Counted from the first letter of the stretch, positions 1 to 8,944 are shown. The stretch is 62,475 nt of DNA from Anaerolineae bacterium (GCA_023382675.1 JAHDWN010000003.1:1662-64136), one strand, 5' to 3'. Numbers and translations: made by a program. The notes: generated from the sequence alone by a model not told the origin.

Positions 1-106
1 ATAAGCCTCATCTCACGAGATCTAGAAACAACTGTCAAAACCGGGCGTGCAAACACACAACGGGTAGACACTCAGTTTGCGCGTGCCTACCGCATGTGAT
101 GTTTAC

Positions 107-135
107 GTAGGGACGCGATTCATGGCGTCCGTGCC
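107..135. repeat. GTAGGGACG-type intergenic hairpin, copy 1
   Basis: The segment begins GTAGGGACGC and closes with GCGTCC, giving a 6-bp stem (111-116 with 125-130) around the loop GATTCATG. It lies just past the 3' end of the epimerase gene. Two further intergenic sites (13100-13126 and 14363-14391) start with the same GTAGGGACG and form the same kind of hairpin with a different inner stem, so this looks like a dispersed short palindromic repeat rather than a terminator. There is no T-run. Confidence 0.55.
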
Positions 136-143
136 ATAAGTTT

Positions 144-1136
144 CTACCCCGGATACCAGATTTTACGCGGATCATCCGCTCTGCGCTCGTAATTCCAGGC
201 CGAGTCGATCATTCTGGCGAGGTCGAATTCAGGATTCCAGCCGAGCAAGAAGCGCGCTTTGGCGTTGTCCAGCCAGGTCGAATGATAGGGCGTGACGATG
301 TCCACATTCGGCAGGTCGCGCGTTTCCTGCAGGTAAACCGCCACCTGACGGTAATCGACCGGCTCGTTCATGCAGATATTGAACGTTTGCTGGCGCGCCT
401 TCGGATGATCGAGCGCCAGCAGGATCGCGCTCACCAGGTCTTCGACGTGGACAAAATTGCGCTTGACCGGCACGCCGTCCGGGTCGAGCATGACCGGGAT
501 CGTCTGAGTGCGCACGTATTCAGCCGCCTCCTCAGCGCTGACGTATTCGTGCCAGCGCGGCCCGCCAAACACGTCAGCACCAAACGAGAGTTGGTACTTG
601 AAGTCGTCTTTTTCCATGATCCAGGGCGCGCGCAGGCAGCAGCCGTTGAGATCGTACTGGATGTAGTACTGCTCCAGCATGACTTCTTCCAGCACTTTTG
701 ACAGCGCATAGCAGCCGGGATAGGCCGAATGTTTCTGCGTCTCCGTCACCGGGATCGGGTGGGGATAGACGAAATGGCCCATCCCTGCATCCCCGCCAAT
801 CAGGATGAACTGGGCGAAGGTCTCGCTCTGGCGGCAGGCTTCCAGCAGCCAGAACATGCCTTTGATCGCCACGTCCATAATTTCTTGCGGCGTCTCTTTG
901 ACCGTCGCCAGATGCAGCACGTGGGTAACGCCGTCCAGGGCCTCAGCCACGAGATCGGCGTCGGCAATCGACCCACGCAGACTCTCAATGCGCGGATGGG
1001 GCGCAACGTCGCGGTTATGCACCAGGACGCGCACTCGCCATTCGGCAAAGCGTGGCTGTGAGAGAAACCGACGCAGAAAAGCCTGCCCGACCTTGCCGGT
1101 GGCCCCTGTGACCAGAATGCGGTTGCCGTCTGCCAT
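144..1136 (-). CDS. NAD-dependent epimerase/dehydratase (extended SDR)
   Basis: A 330-residue extended short-chain dehydrogenase/reductase. The N-terminus carries the Rossmann motif ILVTGATGKVG, and the YPGCYALSK segment supplies the catalytic Tyr-x3-Lys. A later stretch (NFVHVEDLVSAI) is typical of nucleotide-sugar epimerases and dehydratases. I start at the ATG whose first base is 1136, because the preceding permease stop ends one base upstream; an upstream start would overlap that gene. It is the last gene of a sugar ABC operon, so a role in oxidising or epimerising the imported sugar or its derivative is plausible. The exact substrate cannot be read from the sequence. Confidence 0.85.
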   Translation of the reverse strand: MADGNRILVTGATGKVGQAFLRRFLSQPRFAEWRVRVLVHNRDVAPHPRIESLRGSIADADLVAEALDGVTHVLHLATVKETPQEIMDVAIKGMFWLLEACRQSETFAQFILIGGDAGMGHFVYPHPIPVTETQKHSAYPGCYALSKVLEEVMLEQYYIQYDLNGCCLRAPWIMEKDDFKYQLSFGADVFGGPRWHEYVSAEEAAEYVRTQTIPVMLDPDGVPVKRNFVHVEDLVSAILLALDHPKARQQTFNICMNEPVDYRQVAVYLQETRDLPNVDIVTPYHSTWLDNAKARFLLGWNPEFDLARMIDSAWNYERRADDPRKIWYPG

Positions 1137-1137
1137 G

Positions 1138-2169
1138 TCAGACCGCCGTTTTATCACGCGCCGAACGCCCCGCGAAGACGACGTTGACGATCAACGCGAT
1201 GATCAAGACAACGCCCGTGATGAACTCTTTGAGATAGATGTCGATCTCGGGGATGTTATCCAGCCCGTTGCGCAGTGTGCCGTAGATCAGAAGGCCGATG
1301 ACTGTCTGCAAAATGCCGCCGCGCCCGCCTGTCAGCGCCGTGCCGCCGAGCACGACCGCGCTGATCGTGTCGAGCAGGTAGCTCGGCACAGGGTCAGGCT
1401 GCGCGCTGCCCAAACGGCCCATGCCGACCACGCCCGCCAGCCCGGCGGTAAATCCACTGATCGTCAGGACAGCGACCAGGATTATGTTGGTGTTGACCCC
1501 CGCCAGCCGCGCCGCCGATTTACTCGCTCCCGTCATGTAGACGTAGCGCCCAAAGCGGGTGTAGCGCAGCACGAGATAGGCGATCAGCATGACGACCGCC
1601 GCCACGATCACGATGAATGGGAAGCCGCCGCGACCGGTCTCGTCGGTAAAGATACGTCCGCTGCCCAGGAAGCGCGCATATTCCGGCAGTGTCGTGATCG
1701 TGCGCCCCTTGCTGACGTAAGTCGTCAGGCCTGCACCGATGAACGAGACGGCCAGCGTGGACATGAACGTTGGGATACGGAAGCGAGTCGACGTGATGCC
1801 CGCCAGCAGCCCCAGCAGTGTCCCGACTAGCAGCCCGGCGATCAACGGGATCGGCTCCTGCGCGTCATTACTGGCGAACAACTGCGCTGCCACCATGCCG
1901 GAAATCGCCGCCGTCGAGGATATCCCCAGGTCGATCTCGCCCGTCAGCAGCACGAATGTCATGCCCGTGCCGAAAATCGCCAGCGTCGAGACCTGCACCA
2001 GAATATTGTTGATATTCTGGGGTCGCAAGAACGATTGCGAGGCAACACCGAAGAAGATGAACAGAGCCAGTAGGGTCCAGACGGGCGCCAGGGTGGCAAC
2101 CCAGCGGGGCAGCCCTCCGATGCCGCGTTTCACCTCCCCCGGCGCACGCGAAGAAGTCTGAGTCGTCAT
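1138..2169 (-). CDS. Ribose/galactose-type ABC transporter permease
   Basis: A 343-residue polytopic inner-membrane protein of the BPD_transp_2 family (RbsC-like). It has about eight to ten hydrophobic segments and the family hallmark region GEIDLGISSTAAISG near residues 77-91. A second conserved loop (SAVVLGGTALTGGRGG) is the part of RbsC-like permeases that faces the ATPase. The start codon overlaps the stop of the upstream ATPase gene by 4 bp (ATGA), so the two are translationally coupled. It forms the membrane channel of the importer with the ATPase and the Tat-exported binding protein upstream. Confidence 0.92.
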   Translation of the reverse strand: MTTQTSSRAPGEVKRGIGGLPRWVATLAPVWTLLALFIFFGVASQSFLRPQNINNILVQVSTLAIFGTGMTFVLLTGEIDLGISSTAAISGMVAAQLFASNDAQEPIPLIAGLLVGTLLGLLAGITSTRFRIPTFMSTLAVSFIGAGLTTYVSKGRTITTLPEYARFLGSGRIFTDETGRGGFPFIVIVAAVVMLIAYLVLRYTRFGRYVYMTGASKSAARLAGVNTNIILVAVLTISGFTAGLAGVVGMGRLGSAQPDPVPSYLLDTISAVVLGGTALTGGRGGILQTVIGLLIYGTLRNGLDNIPEIDIYLKEFITGVVLIIALIVNVVFAGRSARDKTAV

Positions 2170-3644
2170 AGCAGCCTCATCAATACGTCTTTGTTGAGAT
2201 TAACGTTTTCCATATCTGCCACCACCTGCCCGTGTGACATGACCATGATCCGGTCGGCGACGGATAGCACGGTCTCGGGTTCGCTAGATACTACCAGCAC
2301 CCCGTAACCTTCGTTGCGGAAATTGCGCAGGATCGTCAGCACTTCGCTCTTCGCACCGACGTCCATCCCGCGCGTCGGTTCGGCCATGATGAAGACTTTC
2401 GGCGGGAAGGGCAGCCAGCGTGCAATAGCAACTTTTTGCTGGTTACCGCCGCTCAATTTCCCCACCGGATTAAGCGGGTCGTCAGGGTGAACTCCGGTCA
2501 GCTTGATCTGCGGAATCGAAAGTTCGAGTTCCTTGCTGCGTGTCGGCGAGAGCCAGCGGCCAAGCTGTTCCAGATGTGGCACCATCAGATTGCGGAAGAT
2601 CGGTTCTTCCATGAACAGACTCATGCGCCGTGATTCCGATGCGTAAGCCAGGCCATGCTGGATGGCATAGCGCGCCGAAAAATCATGTGGATACGTCTGC
2701 CCATCCACGACCACCGTACCGCTGTCAAAGCGGTACATGCCGAAGACCGCCCGCGCCAGGTCGAAATGCCCGGAGCCGATCGCACCGTAGAGGCCGACCA
2801 CTTCGCCCTGGTACACGTTCAGGCTGACGTTCTTGAATACATCCGCGTTCAGGTCGCGCACCTCAAGCAAGACGTGCGCATCCTTTTGCGTCGTGGCAGG
2901 GGGTAATTCGGCATTGATTTCACGCCCAAGAATGAGCGAAATAAGTTCGTTGACGCTGGTTTCGGTCTGGTTGACTGTGGCAACCTTGCGCCCATCGCGC
3001 AGTACTGTCACCCGGTCGGCGATGCGCATCACTTCTTCAAGGAAATGAGAGATGTAGATAATACTTCTTTTGGCCTTGCGCAAGGTGTCAATCAATTGGA
3101 TCAGCCGCTCGACCTCAGGCGGGGAAAGCGCTGAGGTCGGCTCGTCCATGATCAACACTTTTGCGCCCGACAAGATCACCCGCAGCACTTCGACCACCTG
3201 CTGCGTCCCCAGAGCATACGTTCCGAGCGGGCGTTTGACATCAATGTCCCCAAAACCGATCTTCGACAGTTCCTCTTGTGCCGTGCGGTTCATTAAACGC
3301 CAGTCAATTGTGCCGTAAGACGTGAGCGGCTGGCGGCCCAAGAACAGGTTTTCCGCTACCGAAAGCTCAGGGATGACGCTCAATTCCTGGTGGATCATGC
3401 CGATCCCAAGGCTCAGCGCGTCGCGGGGCGACTGCAGTTTCACCAGCTGTCCATCGAGGTAGAAGTCGCCCTCATAGTCGGTGTAGACCCCGGCCAGGAT
3501 GCGCATCATCGTCGACTTGCCTGCGCCATTTTCGCCGACGATGGCGTGCGATTCGCCTTCCAGGAGATCAAAATCAACGCGGTCGAGCGCCTGGATGTTC
3601 TCGAAGCGTATGGAAACGTTGCGTAATTCTAGTACGTCTGACAT
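2166..3644 (-). CDS. Sugar ABC transporter ATP-binding protein (two ABC domains)
   Basis: A 492-residue RbsA/MglA-type protein with two fused nucleotide-binding domains. The first has Walker A GENGAGKST, signature LGTQQVVEV (degenerate) and Walker B VLIMDEPTSAL. The second has the degenerate Walker A YGAIGSGH typical of the second half of this family and the signature LSGGNQQKVAIARW. The ATG at 3644 is chosen because AGAGGA lies just upstream and the protein then begins directly with MSDVLELRNV; an in-frame extension would add 20 unconserved residues. It energises the permease encoded immediately downstream. Confidence 0.93.
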   Translation of the reverse strand: MSDVLELRNVSIRFENIQALDRVDFDLLEGESHAIVGENGAGKSTMMRILAGVYTDYEGDFYLDGQLVKLQSPRDALSLGIGMIHQELSVIPELSVAENLFLGRQPLTSYGTIDWRLMNRTAQEELSKIGFGDIDVKRPLGTYALGTQQVVEVLRVILSGAKVLIMDEPTSALSPPEVERLIQLIDTLRKAKRSIIYISHFLEEVMRIADRVTVLRDGRKVATVNQTETSVNELISLILGREINAELPPATTQKDAHVLLEVRDLNADVFKNVSLNVYQGEVVGLYGAIGSGHFDLARAVFGMYRFDSGTVVVDGQTYPHDFSARYAIQHGLAYASESRRMSLFMEEPIFRNLMVPHLEQLGRWLSPTRSKELELSIPQIKLTGVHPDDPLNPVGKLSGGNQQKVAIARWLPFPPKVFIMAEPTRGMDVGAKSEVLTILRNFRNEGYGVLVVSSEPETVLSVADRIMVMSHGQVVADMENVNLNKDVLMRLL

Positions 3645-3744
3645 GCCAGTCCTCTTAAGCAAGAACGACAGAGATACAGAGGACACGGAAGGGGATTCTA
3701 CCAATCAGCGGCGGGCCTATGCAAAAGATCGGCCATCAAGACGC

Positions 3745-3775
3745 ATGTGAGGGGCGCATCCACAGCGCCCCCTGT
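3745..3775 (-). promoter_or_regulatory. Intercistronic stem-loop between binding-protein and ATPase genes
   Basis: A perfect 7-bp stem, GGGGCGC (3751-3757) with GCGCCCC (3765-3771), sits in the 154-bp gap after the binding-protein gene. No T-run follows in the direction of transcription, so it is more likely an mRNA-stabilising or partial-attenuation hairpin than a full terminator. Such structures commonly keep binding-protein mRNA in excess over the membrane components; that role is inferred here. Confidence 0.5.
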
Positions 3776-3798
3776 ATTCCTGCTATTCTACTGTCCAG

Positions 3799-4878
3799 TT
3801 AGAAGACGAGTTGGTCTTGGGCCCAGATCAAACCTTCTGCCGCGCTCAGACCGTAGTTGTTGAGCTTCCACGGTTCGTCGGCGAGAGCGGGATTACTGTC
3901 GATGTCGCCGTAGATGGCGGGGCCATCGGCCAGCACGAAGAACGGAATGTCCTGGCGTGCCTGCTCAATCCCGACCGTCGAGGCGTAGACACCCGCGATA
4001 ACTGCCCAGCCATGGATGCGCGTGGCAGAGTTTCGGGCCGTCGCTACCAGCTTGCCATCCGCCACGGCCTGGATCGCCGGCTGCATGGCATCGACACCGC
4101 CGACCAGCACCTGGTCGCCCATACCGGCATTCTCGACCACCTGTCGGGCCGCCAATGCCATATCATCGTTGTCCGCGAAGATCGCCTTCAGGTCAGGATG
4201 ACGGTTCAAGACTGCTTCCGTCAACGCTGCCGCCTTCGACACATCCCAGTCCGCAGGCTGGTCGTCGACGACCTCGATATCCGGATAGCGGCCCATGATG
4301 TTGAAGAAGCCCTGGCCACGCGCCTGTGCGCCGGTATGACCGGGCGCGCCGCCGATGTGCGCGATCTTGCCCGACCCGCCCATCTTTTCGACCAGCTTCG
4401 TGCAAACCGATTCTGACATAAACACGTTGTTCGGAGCGATGAACGTAAGCACGCCCATCGACTGGAGTTGATCGAGCGGCGCAATCAGCGTGTCCATATC
4501 GATGACGGCGACGCCGTTGTCGATCATGGCCTGTACAGGATCGACGAGCGTGCCGATGGCGCCCGGCTGCATGGCGACGAAGTCCCACTCCCCGGTCGCC
4601 ATCTGATCGATCTTGCTGCGCTGAATGGCGGGGTCGAATTCACCATCGAACCAGGTGATTTCTACGCCGAGCAGATCTGCCCAGTAGAGCGCCGCCTGTT
4701 GGCCTTGTGCGTTCCACGTGCCCGCGAGCCCAGCGCTGGACATCGCGGCACGGAGCGGTTGATCCTGCGCGACGCTGCGACGGTAGTCGATCAATGCCAG
4801 CACGTTAGCGAATGCTAGACCGCTTCCCGCGAACAGTGCACCTTTAAGAAAATCTCGACGACTAAGTGCATTTGACAT
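3799..4878 (-). CDS. Sugar ABC transporter substrate-binding protein, Tat-exported
   Basis: A 359-residue periplasmic-binding protein of the Peripla_BP_4 (ribose/xylose) type. The N-terminus contains SRRDFLK followed by a hydrophobic stretch, a twin-arginine signal, so it is probably exported folded; cleavage near the AQ of SVAQDQ is likely. The body has the two-lobe features of sugar binders, for example AIFADNDDMALAARQ and VLVGGVDAM. AAGGAGCT lies 9 bases before the ATG, a strong ribosome-binding site. It is the first gene of the operon with the ATPase, permease and epimerase, so the whole set is probably one sugar uptake and processing unit. The ligand is unknown. Confidence 0.92.
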   Translation of the reverse strand: MSNALSRRDFLKGALFAGSGLAFANVLALIDYRRSVAQDQPLRAAMSSAGLAGTWNAQGQQAALYWADLLGVEITWFDGEFDPAIQRSKIDQMATGEWDFVAMQPGAIGTLVDPVQAMIDNGVAVIDMDTLIAPLDQLQSMGVLTFIAPNNVFMSESVCTKLVEKMGGSGKIAHIGGAPGHTGAQARGQGFFNIMGRYPDIEVVDDQPADWDVSKAAALTEAVLNRHPDLKAIFADNDDMALAARQVVENAGMGDQVLVGGVDAMQPAIQAVADGKLVATARNSATRIHGWAVIAGVYASTVGIEQARQDIPFFVLADGPAIYGDIDSNPALADEPWKLNNYGLSAAEGLIWAQDQLVF

Positions 4879-5208
4879 CGCAATAGCTCCTTGACTAAAA
4901 CAGCATTTGAATGAGCGCGCGATCAGCGCAACGCATGGTGTAACATATGTTCACAGGATGCGCAAGCGAGATGTGTGCGTTCACATGGGTAGTTTGCCCA
5001 GAATCCACTTTCCAGATCTAGCTCCACTTGGAGGCGAAAACCGGGTTGGAGCGTATGAGAACAGTTAGAACTGCCTGTTTTTCCCCCTAAATTACCCCCA
5101 AAATAGGAATAAACGTTGTTCATAAAACTGCAAATCAGTGTAAACTCTTGTTTAGGTGCGGATCACACAACATATGCATCCGCTTAATGAACACAAATGG
5201 AGAAGACC
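4879..5208. promoter_or_regulatory. Divergent intergenic region; AACATATGTT palindrome
   Basis: This 330-bp gap separates the minus-strand sugar operon from a plus-strand gene. A perfect palindrome AACATATGTT (4942-4951), flanked by TGT and ACA, lies about 65 bp upstream of the binding-protein start and is a candidate operator. For the plus gene, TTGTTC (5116-5121) and TGTAAA (5139-5144), spaced by 17 bp, form a weak promoter candidate. A short minus-strand reading frame here has no recognisable features and I do not call it. Confidence 0.35.
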
Positions 5209-5535
5209 ATGTCTGTTGAGTTTTATGATGTCAAGCTTCGTTCGAAAGTGAAAATTGACGACAAGAAGATCAGCAAGACTACCTTCGAAGGCGCGAACGG
5301 CTCCGTGCGTTACGGCATTCGCGGTGAGACCGCCGATGGACGTATGTTGACGAAATTCGTCAGCAAAGACGACTGGGACAAGATGAGCTATCCCGTCGTC
5401 AAATCGGCCAAGAAAGCCGCCAAGAAGGAACCCAAGAAGGAGGCTGCTCCCAAGAAAGCCGCCGCGAAGACGGTGAAGAAGGAAGCACCTAAGAAAGAAG
5501 CGCCCAAGAAGAAAGCGCCTGCCAAGAAGAAGTAG
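5209..5535 (+). CDS. Small protein with histone-H1-like Lys/Ala/Pro tail
   Basis: A 108-residue protein in two parts. Residues 1-66 are a compact, mixed-charge domain (FYDVKLRSKVKIDD, then a hydrophilic stretch with RYGIRGETADGRMLTKF). From about residue 67 to the end it is almost only Lys, Ala, Pro and Glu, in KKEA, KKAA and KKAP repeats, resembling eukaryotic H1 tails and bacterial H1-like DNA-binding proteins. I start at the ATG at 5209 because GGAGAAG sits 4 bases upstream; an ATG four codons earlier lies inside that Shine-Dalgarno. A strong intrinsic terminator follows. A nucleoid-binding role is inferred from composition only, and the N-terminal domain is not one I recognise. Confidence 0.75.
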   Translation: MSVEFYDVKLRSKVKIDDKKISKTTFEGANGSVRYGIRGETADGRMLTKFVSKDDWDKMSYPVVKSAKKAAKKEPKKEAAPKKAAAKTVKKEAPKKEAPKKKAPAKKK

Positions 5536-5587
5536 CTGCATACCGGCAGCTCGGCACACTGTGCCCGTATGCGCCGGCAAGTCTGAA

Positions 5588-5628
5588 AACCGCATCCGAC
5601 ACGCCACAGGCGGGATGCGGTTTTTTGT
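5588..5628 (+). terminator. Rho-independent terminator
   Basis: CCGCATCC (5590-5597) pairs with GGATGCGG (5613-5620) and is followed at once by TTTTTTGTT. It ends the monocistronic lysine-tail gene. Confidence 0.9.
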
Positions 5629-5770
5629 TGCGGGGTACGCGCACCAGCACATCGACGCCTATTTCCGAATGCGCCGGTAACCAAGACCCCGATTTGTCAT
5701 GGCGTGTTCGTCTGCGTACAATAATGCGGCAACAGATTCACTTCTCGAATCAAAATCAAGGTGCTGGTAC

Positions 5771-6061
5771 GTGGAACTCTCACATCAAGAGGTGCGGCGA
5801 ATTGCCGAACTTGCCAAGCTGGAATTGACGGACGAAGAAGTCGCTCTCTATGCCGGGCAGCTTTCGCATATCCTGGATTACTTCACCAGGCTCCAGGAGC
5901 TGGATACCTCGCACATCCCGCCGACCGCATCGGTGCTGCCGCTCCACAACGTCATGCGCCCCGACGTGGCGGGGACGCCGCTCACGCCGGAGCAGGTGGT
6001 CGCCAACGCCCAGGAGAAACTGGGCGATCAGTTCCGGGTATCCGCAGTGCTCGACGAATAA
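5771..6061 (+). CDS. gatC: Asp-tRNA(Asn)/Glu-tRNA(Gln) amidotransferase subunit C
   Basis: A 96-residue GatC, the small subunit that stabilises the GatA-GatB amidotransferase, which converts Glu-tRNA(Gln) and Asp-tRNA(Asn) to the amidated forms. The family pattern is clear: an N-terminal helix ELSHQEVRRIAELAKLELTDEE, then LSHILDYFTRLQELDT, then the conserved PLHNVMRPDV loop. I choose the GTG at 5771 because it follows AAGGTG and gives the usual family length; the longer ATG start at 5699 adds 24 unconserved residues. gatA and gatB are not next to it. The following membrane-protein gene starts 15 bp downstream and may be co-transcribed. Confidence 0.92.
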   Translation: MELSHQEVRRIAELAKLELTDEEVALYAGQLSHILDYFTRLQELDTSHIPPTASVLPLHNVMRPDVAGTPLTPEQVVANAQEKLGDQFRVSAVLDE

Positions 6062-6076
6062 ACAGGCAGGGATAGC

Positions 6077-6880
6077 ATGGCGCGTTCGGCAGAAAAGCCC
6101 CGGCTGGTTTTCCAGACCGAGATGCGGCGCAGACCCTTCTGGTCGCGCTTGCCCATTCTCCTGCTGGGCCTCGGCGCGGCCTCCGCAGCCTACTGGGCAT
6201 TGAGCGTGGCGCAGCGGCGCGCGGTTGCCGATAGCCTGCTGCTCGACGTGGGCCGCCTGGTGGCGGTGATCCTGGCCGGGCTGCTGGCGGTACTGGTCGG
6301 ATTGTGCCTGTTCCGCGCCGTCACGCGCCGCAACGAGCAGATCCAGGTCTTCAACCAGGGGTTCACCTGGAACCGGCGCAGGCAAAAGCGGCGATATGCC
6401 TGGAGCAAGGTCAAAACCTTCCGCGAAGGCGCAGTCGCTATCTGGTTGTTCGACCGTCCGCTGCTGCAATGGGGATCGCAGCAGATCGTTACCACGGACG
6501 GCCTCGTGCATCACTTCACACCGGCGCACGGCGATACGCGCGAGTTTGCCCGCGTGGTGCGCCGCTACGTCGGCCCGCTGACGAGCACACGCATGGGGCA
6601 GATGCTGCGCGCCGAGCGACCGATCAAGCTCCATCCGCGCCTGACCGTCTATCCCGGCGGCGTCGAGGCCAATGGTCGTGAGATTCCCTGGGCGCAGATG
6701 TCGATCAAAGTCAAGGGCAACCGGATGCGCATCCGCCAGCAGCAGCCGAACGGCAAATACAAAACGATTGCGCGCTTCAACACCCGCTACGTCGACAACC
6801 TGACCGGCTTTCTGGACCTGGCGCAGACGACAATCCGCATCCACACCGGCGAAAGTGTCGCCGCACAGGTCAACGTCTGA
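6077..6880 (+). CDS. Membrane protein of unknown function, PH-like cytoplasmic part
   Basis: 267 residues. Two hydrophobic segments lie near residues 24-45 and 56-78, separated by a short loop. The soluble remainder is rich in beta-type alternation: NQGFTWNRRRQKRRYAWSKV followed by strands such as IVTTDGLVHHFTP, then a second similar half (LTVYPGGVEANGREIPWAQM). The TxxG / xPWxxI pattern recalls PH-like membrane-associated domains in actinobacterial and Chloroflexota proteins. I do not recognise the family securely. It follows gatC closely and converges directly on the glycosyltransferase gene. Confidence 0.7.
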   Translation: MARSAEKPRLVFQTEMRRRPFWSRLPILLLGLGAASAAYWALSVAQRRAVADSLLLDVGRLVAVILAGLLAVLVGLCLFRAVTRRNEQIQVFNQGFTWNRRRQKRRYAWSKVKTFREGAVAIWLFDRPLLQWGSQQIVTTDGLVHHFTPAHGDTREFARVVRRYVGPLTSTRMGQMLRAERPIKLHPRLTVYPGGVEANGREIPWAQMSIKVKGNRMRIRQQQPNGKYKTIARFNTRYVDNLTGFLDLAQTTIRIHTGESVAAQVNV

Positions 6881-6881
6881 A

Positions 6882-7985
6882 TTAACGCTTGGCCAGCAGT
6901 GCCCGGTATTGCGCCATGTATTGTGCAGCGGCAGCGTCCCACGTCTGCGCGAGGGCTTTGCGACGTCCGGCTGATCCCATGCTTGCCGCCAGGTCACGAT
7001 CCTGAAGCAGCCGCGTGAGCACGCCCGCCAGCGCGGCCACGTCGCCCTGGGGCACGAGCAGCCCGGTCACGTCATCGTCTACCGCATCTTCCGCGCCACA
7101 ATCGCGCGATCCCACGACTGGCAGCCCGGCGGCGCTCGCCTCGATCAGCGCCAGCCCGTAGCCTTCGAATTTGCTGCCGACGTTTTGCGACGCCAGGGCG
7201 AAGACGTGCGCTTCGGCATAGCAGCGGCGCAGTTCCGCGTCGGGGATGCGCCCCGGCAGGCTCACGGCGTCCTGCAAGCCGCGCGCGTCGATCTCCTGAC
7301 GAACGGCGGCGACGTAAGCGCCCTCAGCGTCGAGCGCCCCGGCGATCACGAGCCGCGCGCGCGGGATCTGCTTGCGCACCTCGGCCAGCGCTCGCACCAG
7401 CAGCAGCGTGCCTTTGCGCGCCTTGACCGCGCCGACCGTGAGGATGAGCGGATCGGCGGCAGGGCGGCGTTCGATGTCCGCGTAACGATCCACATCGACG
7501 CCGTTGAGCACAACCGCAGTGCGCAGGCCGGGCAGCGCCGCCCGCGCGACCGACTCCGTGTAATGGCTGACGCAGATCAGCAGCCCGCGCCGGAACGCCC
7601 GCCGGTAGAGCCAGCCGGACAGGAACGAACGCTCGCCCATACGCACGTAGGTGCCGTGCCCGGTCGTGATCAGCGGACGCGCGCCCGCCAGCCAGCCGCC
7701 GAGCGGTGCGTAAGGTTCGGCCAGGACGTGGACGAGATCACAACCTGCGAGCGCCGCGCGTGCCACCGGGTAGGCCACTGCCAGTCGGGGCAAGAACTGC
7801 GCTGCGAACGGCGTGACCGTGGGCAGGCTGCGCTGGTGGGGGAGATCATCACGCGGGGGCGAGTTGCGCGCGCTGACAATGCTCAGCGCCACGCCTGACC
7901 GGCGCAGCGCATCGAGCAGACCCAGGCTGTACGCGCCCCAGCCGTGCGTGGCGTTCAAATCCGGGGCGAGGATACCGACGTGCAT
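6882..7985 (-). CDS. Glycosyltransferase family 4 (GT-B)
   Basis: A 367-residue GT-B glycosyltransferase. The N-terminal half shows the glycine-rich acceptor-domain start MHVGILAPDLNATHGWGAYS. The C-terminal half begins with ILTVGAVKARKGTLLLVRAL and contains the E-x7-E donor-binding motif FEGYGLALIEASAAGLPVV. It should transfer a sugar from a nucleotide donor to a lipid or polysaccharide acceptor at the cytoplasmic face. It starts 11 bp after the upstream EamA transporter gene, so the two form an operon. The donor and acceptor cannot be read from the sequence. Confidence 0.9.
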   Translation of the reverse strand: MHVGILAPDLNATHGWGAYSLGLLDALRRSGVALSIVSARNSPPRDDLPHQRSLPTVTPFAAQFLPRLAVAYPVARAALAGCDLVHVLAEPYAPLGGWLAGARPLITTGHGTYVRMGERSFLSGWLYRRAFRRGLLICVSHYTESVARAALPGLRTAVVLNGVDVDRYADIERRPAADPLILTVGAVKARKGTLLLVRALAEVRKQIPRARLVIAGALDAEGAYVAAVRQEIDARGLQDAVSLPGRIPDAELRRCYAEAHVFALASQNVGSKFEGYGLALIEASAAGLPVVGSRDCGAEDAVDDDVTGLLVPQGDVAALAGVLTRLLQDRDLAASMGSAGRRKALAQTWDAAAAQYMAQYRALLAKR

Positions 7986-7996
7986 GATGCCGCGCT

Positions 7997-8944
7997 CTAG
8001 CTCCGCCGGGCGACGGCGGGTGTCTGCGCGCGCAGCAGAAAGGCCGGGCGGAAGCCGGTCACGAGCAGCAGGCTGGCGAGGATCAGCAGCAGGCCGATGA
8101 ACTGCTCCCAGCCGATGTGCTCGTGCAGCAGCAGCGCGCCCCAGAAGATGCCGAAGAAGGGCACGAGGAAGGTGACGGTGAGCGTGTTCGTCGGCCCCAC
8201 CCGCGCCAGCAGCGTGAAGTAGATCAAATAGGCGAGCGAGGTCGAGAGCAGCGCCAGCGCCAGCGTGACGGCGACGACTTCCACTGTCAGCGGCGCGACG
8301 GGCGGGTTAGTGACGGCCAGTGGCAGCACCAGCAGCCCTGCGCCTAACTGCTGCCCAATCGACAGTGCATAAGTAGACGCGCCCTTGAGCGCGACGCGGG
8401 CATAACTGGAGCCGAGCGCATAGAAGAGCGCGCCGCCGAGCGACATACCGACGGCCAGCAGGTTCTCGCCCGTAGGCGTGAAGATGAGGCCTTCGCCCGT
8501 AGCCAGGCCGCCAATAAACGGCAGTTGGATCAGACCAACGACGACCGAGACGCCGCACAGACCGATGAGCAGGCCGATGATGCGTGCAGCCGTCAGCCGG
8601 TCACGCAGCCAGACGGCGGCAACAACCGCGCTGAACAGCGGCGTGGTCGCGTTGAGAATGGCGGCGAACGACGAGGTCAGCACCTTTTCCGCTGCTGCGA
8701 TCAGGACAAAGGGAATGGCTGAATTGAGCGCGCCCAGGATCAGGAACTGCCGCCAGTGACGGCGCAGATCGACCTCGCGCCCGGTCACGCGTGCAAACAC
8801 ATACAGCGCTGTGCTCGCGATCAAGGTGCGGGCGGCGACCAGCACGAATGGGCCGAGCACCGGGACGGCGACGCGGATGTATAGGAACGATGCGCCCCAT
8901 AACGCGGCAAGGATGAACAGCAGACCGAGGTCGCGCGGCTTCAT
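7997..8944 (-). CDS. EamA/DMT-family transporter
   Basis: A 315-residue membrane protein with about ten hydrophobic helices arranged as two EamA repeats, the drug/metabolite transporter fold. It begins MKPRDLGLLFILAALWGASFLYIRVA, which is characteristic, and the second half contains the matching FLVPFFGIFWGALLLHEHI. The ATG at 8944 has AAAGGG upstream; longer in-frame starts would add a hydrophilic, unconserved N-terminus. It probably exports small metabolites, but the substrate is unknown. It is the promoter-proximal gene of a pair with the glycosyltransferase. Confidence 0.9.
   Translation of the reverse strand: MKPRDLGLLFILAALWGASFLYIRVAVPVLGPFVLVAARTLIASTALYVFARVTGREVDLRRHWRQFLILGALNSAIPFVLIAAAEKVLTSSFAAILNATTPLFSAVVAAVWLRDRLTAARIIGLLIGLCGVSVVVGLIQLPFIGGLATGEGLIFTPTGENLLAVGMSLGGALFYALGSSYARVALKGASTYALSIGQQLGAGLLVLPLAVTNPPVAPLTVEVVAVTLALALLSTSLAYLIYFTLLARVGPTNTLTVTFLVPFFGIFWGALLLHEHIGWEQFIGLLLILASLLLVTGFRPAFLLRAQTPAVARRS

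Noticed and set aside
3751-3771. GGGGCGC hairpin as an intrinsic terminator of the binding-protein gene
   Set aside because: No T-run follows in the direction of transcription and the ATPase gene with its own ribosome-binding site comes next; I treat it as an intercistronic hairpin.
4923-5123. 66-codon minus-strand frame upstream of the sugar operon
   Set aside because: No ribosome-binding site and no recognisable feature; it overlaps the likely promoter region.
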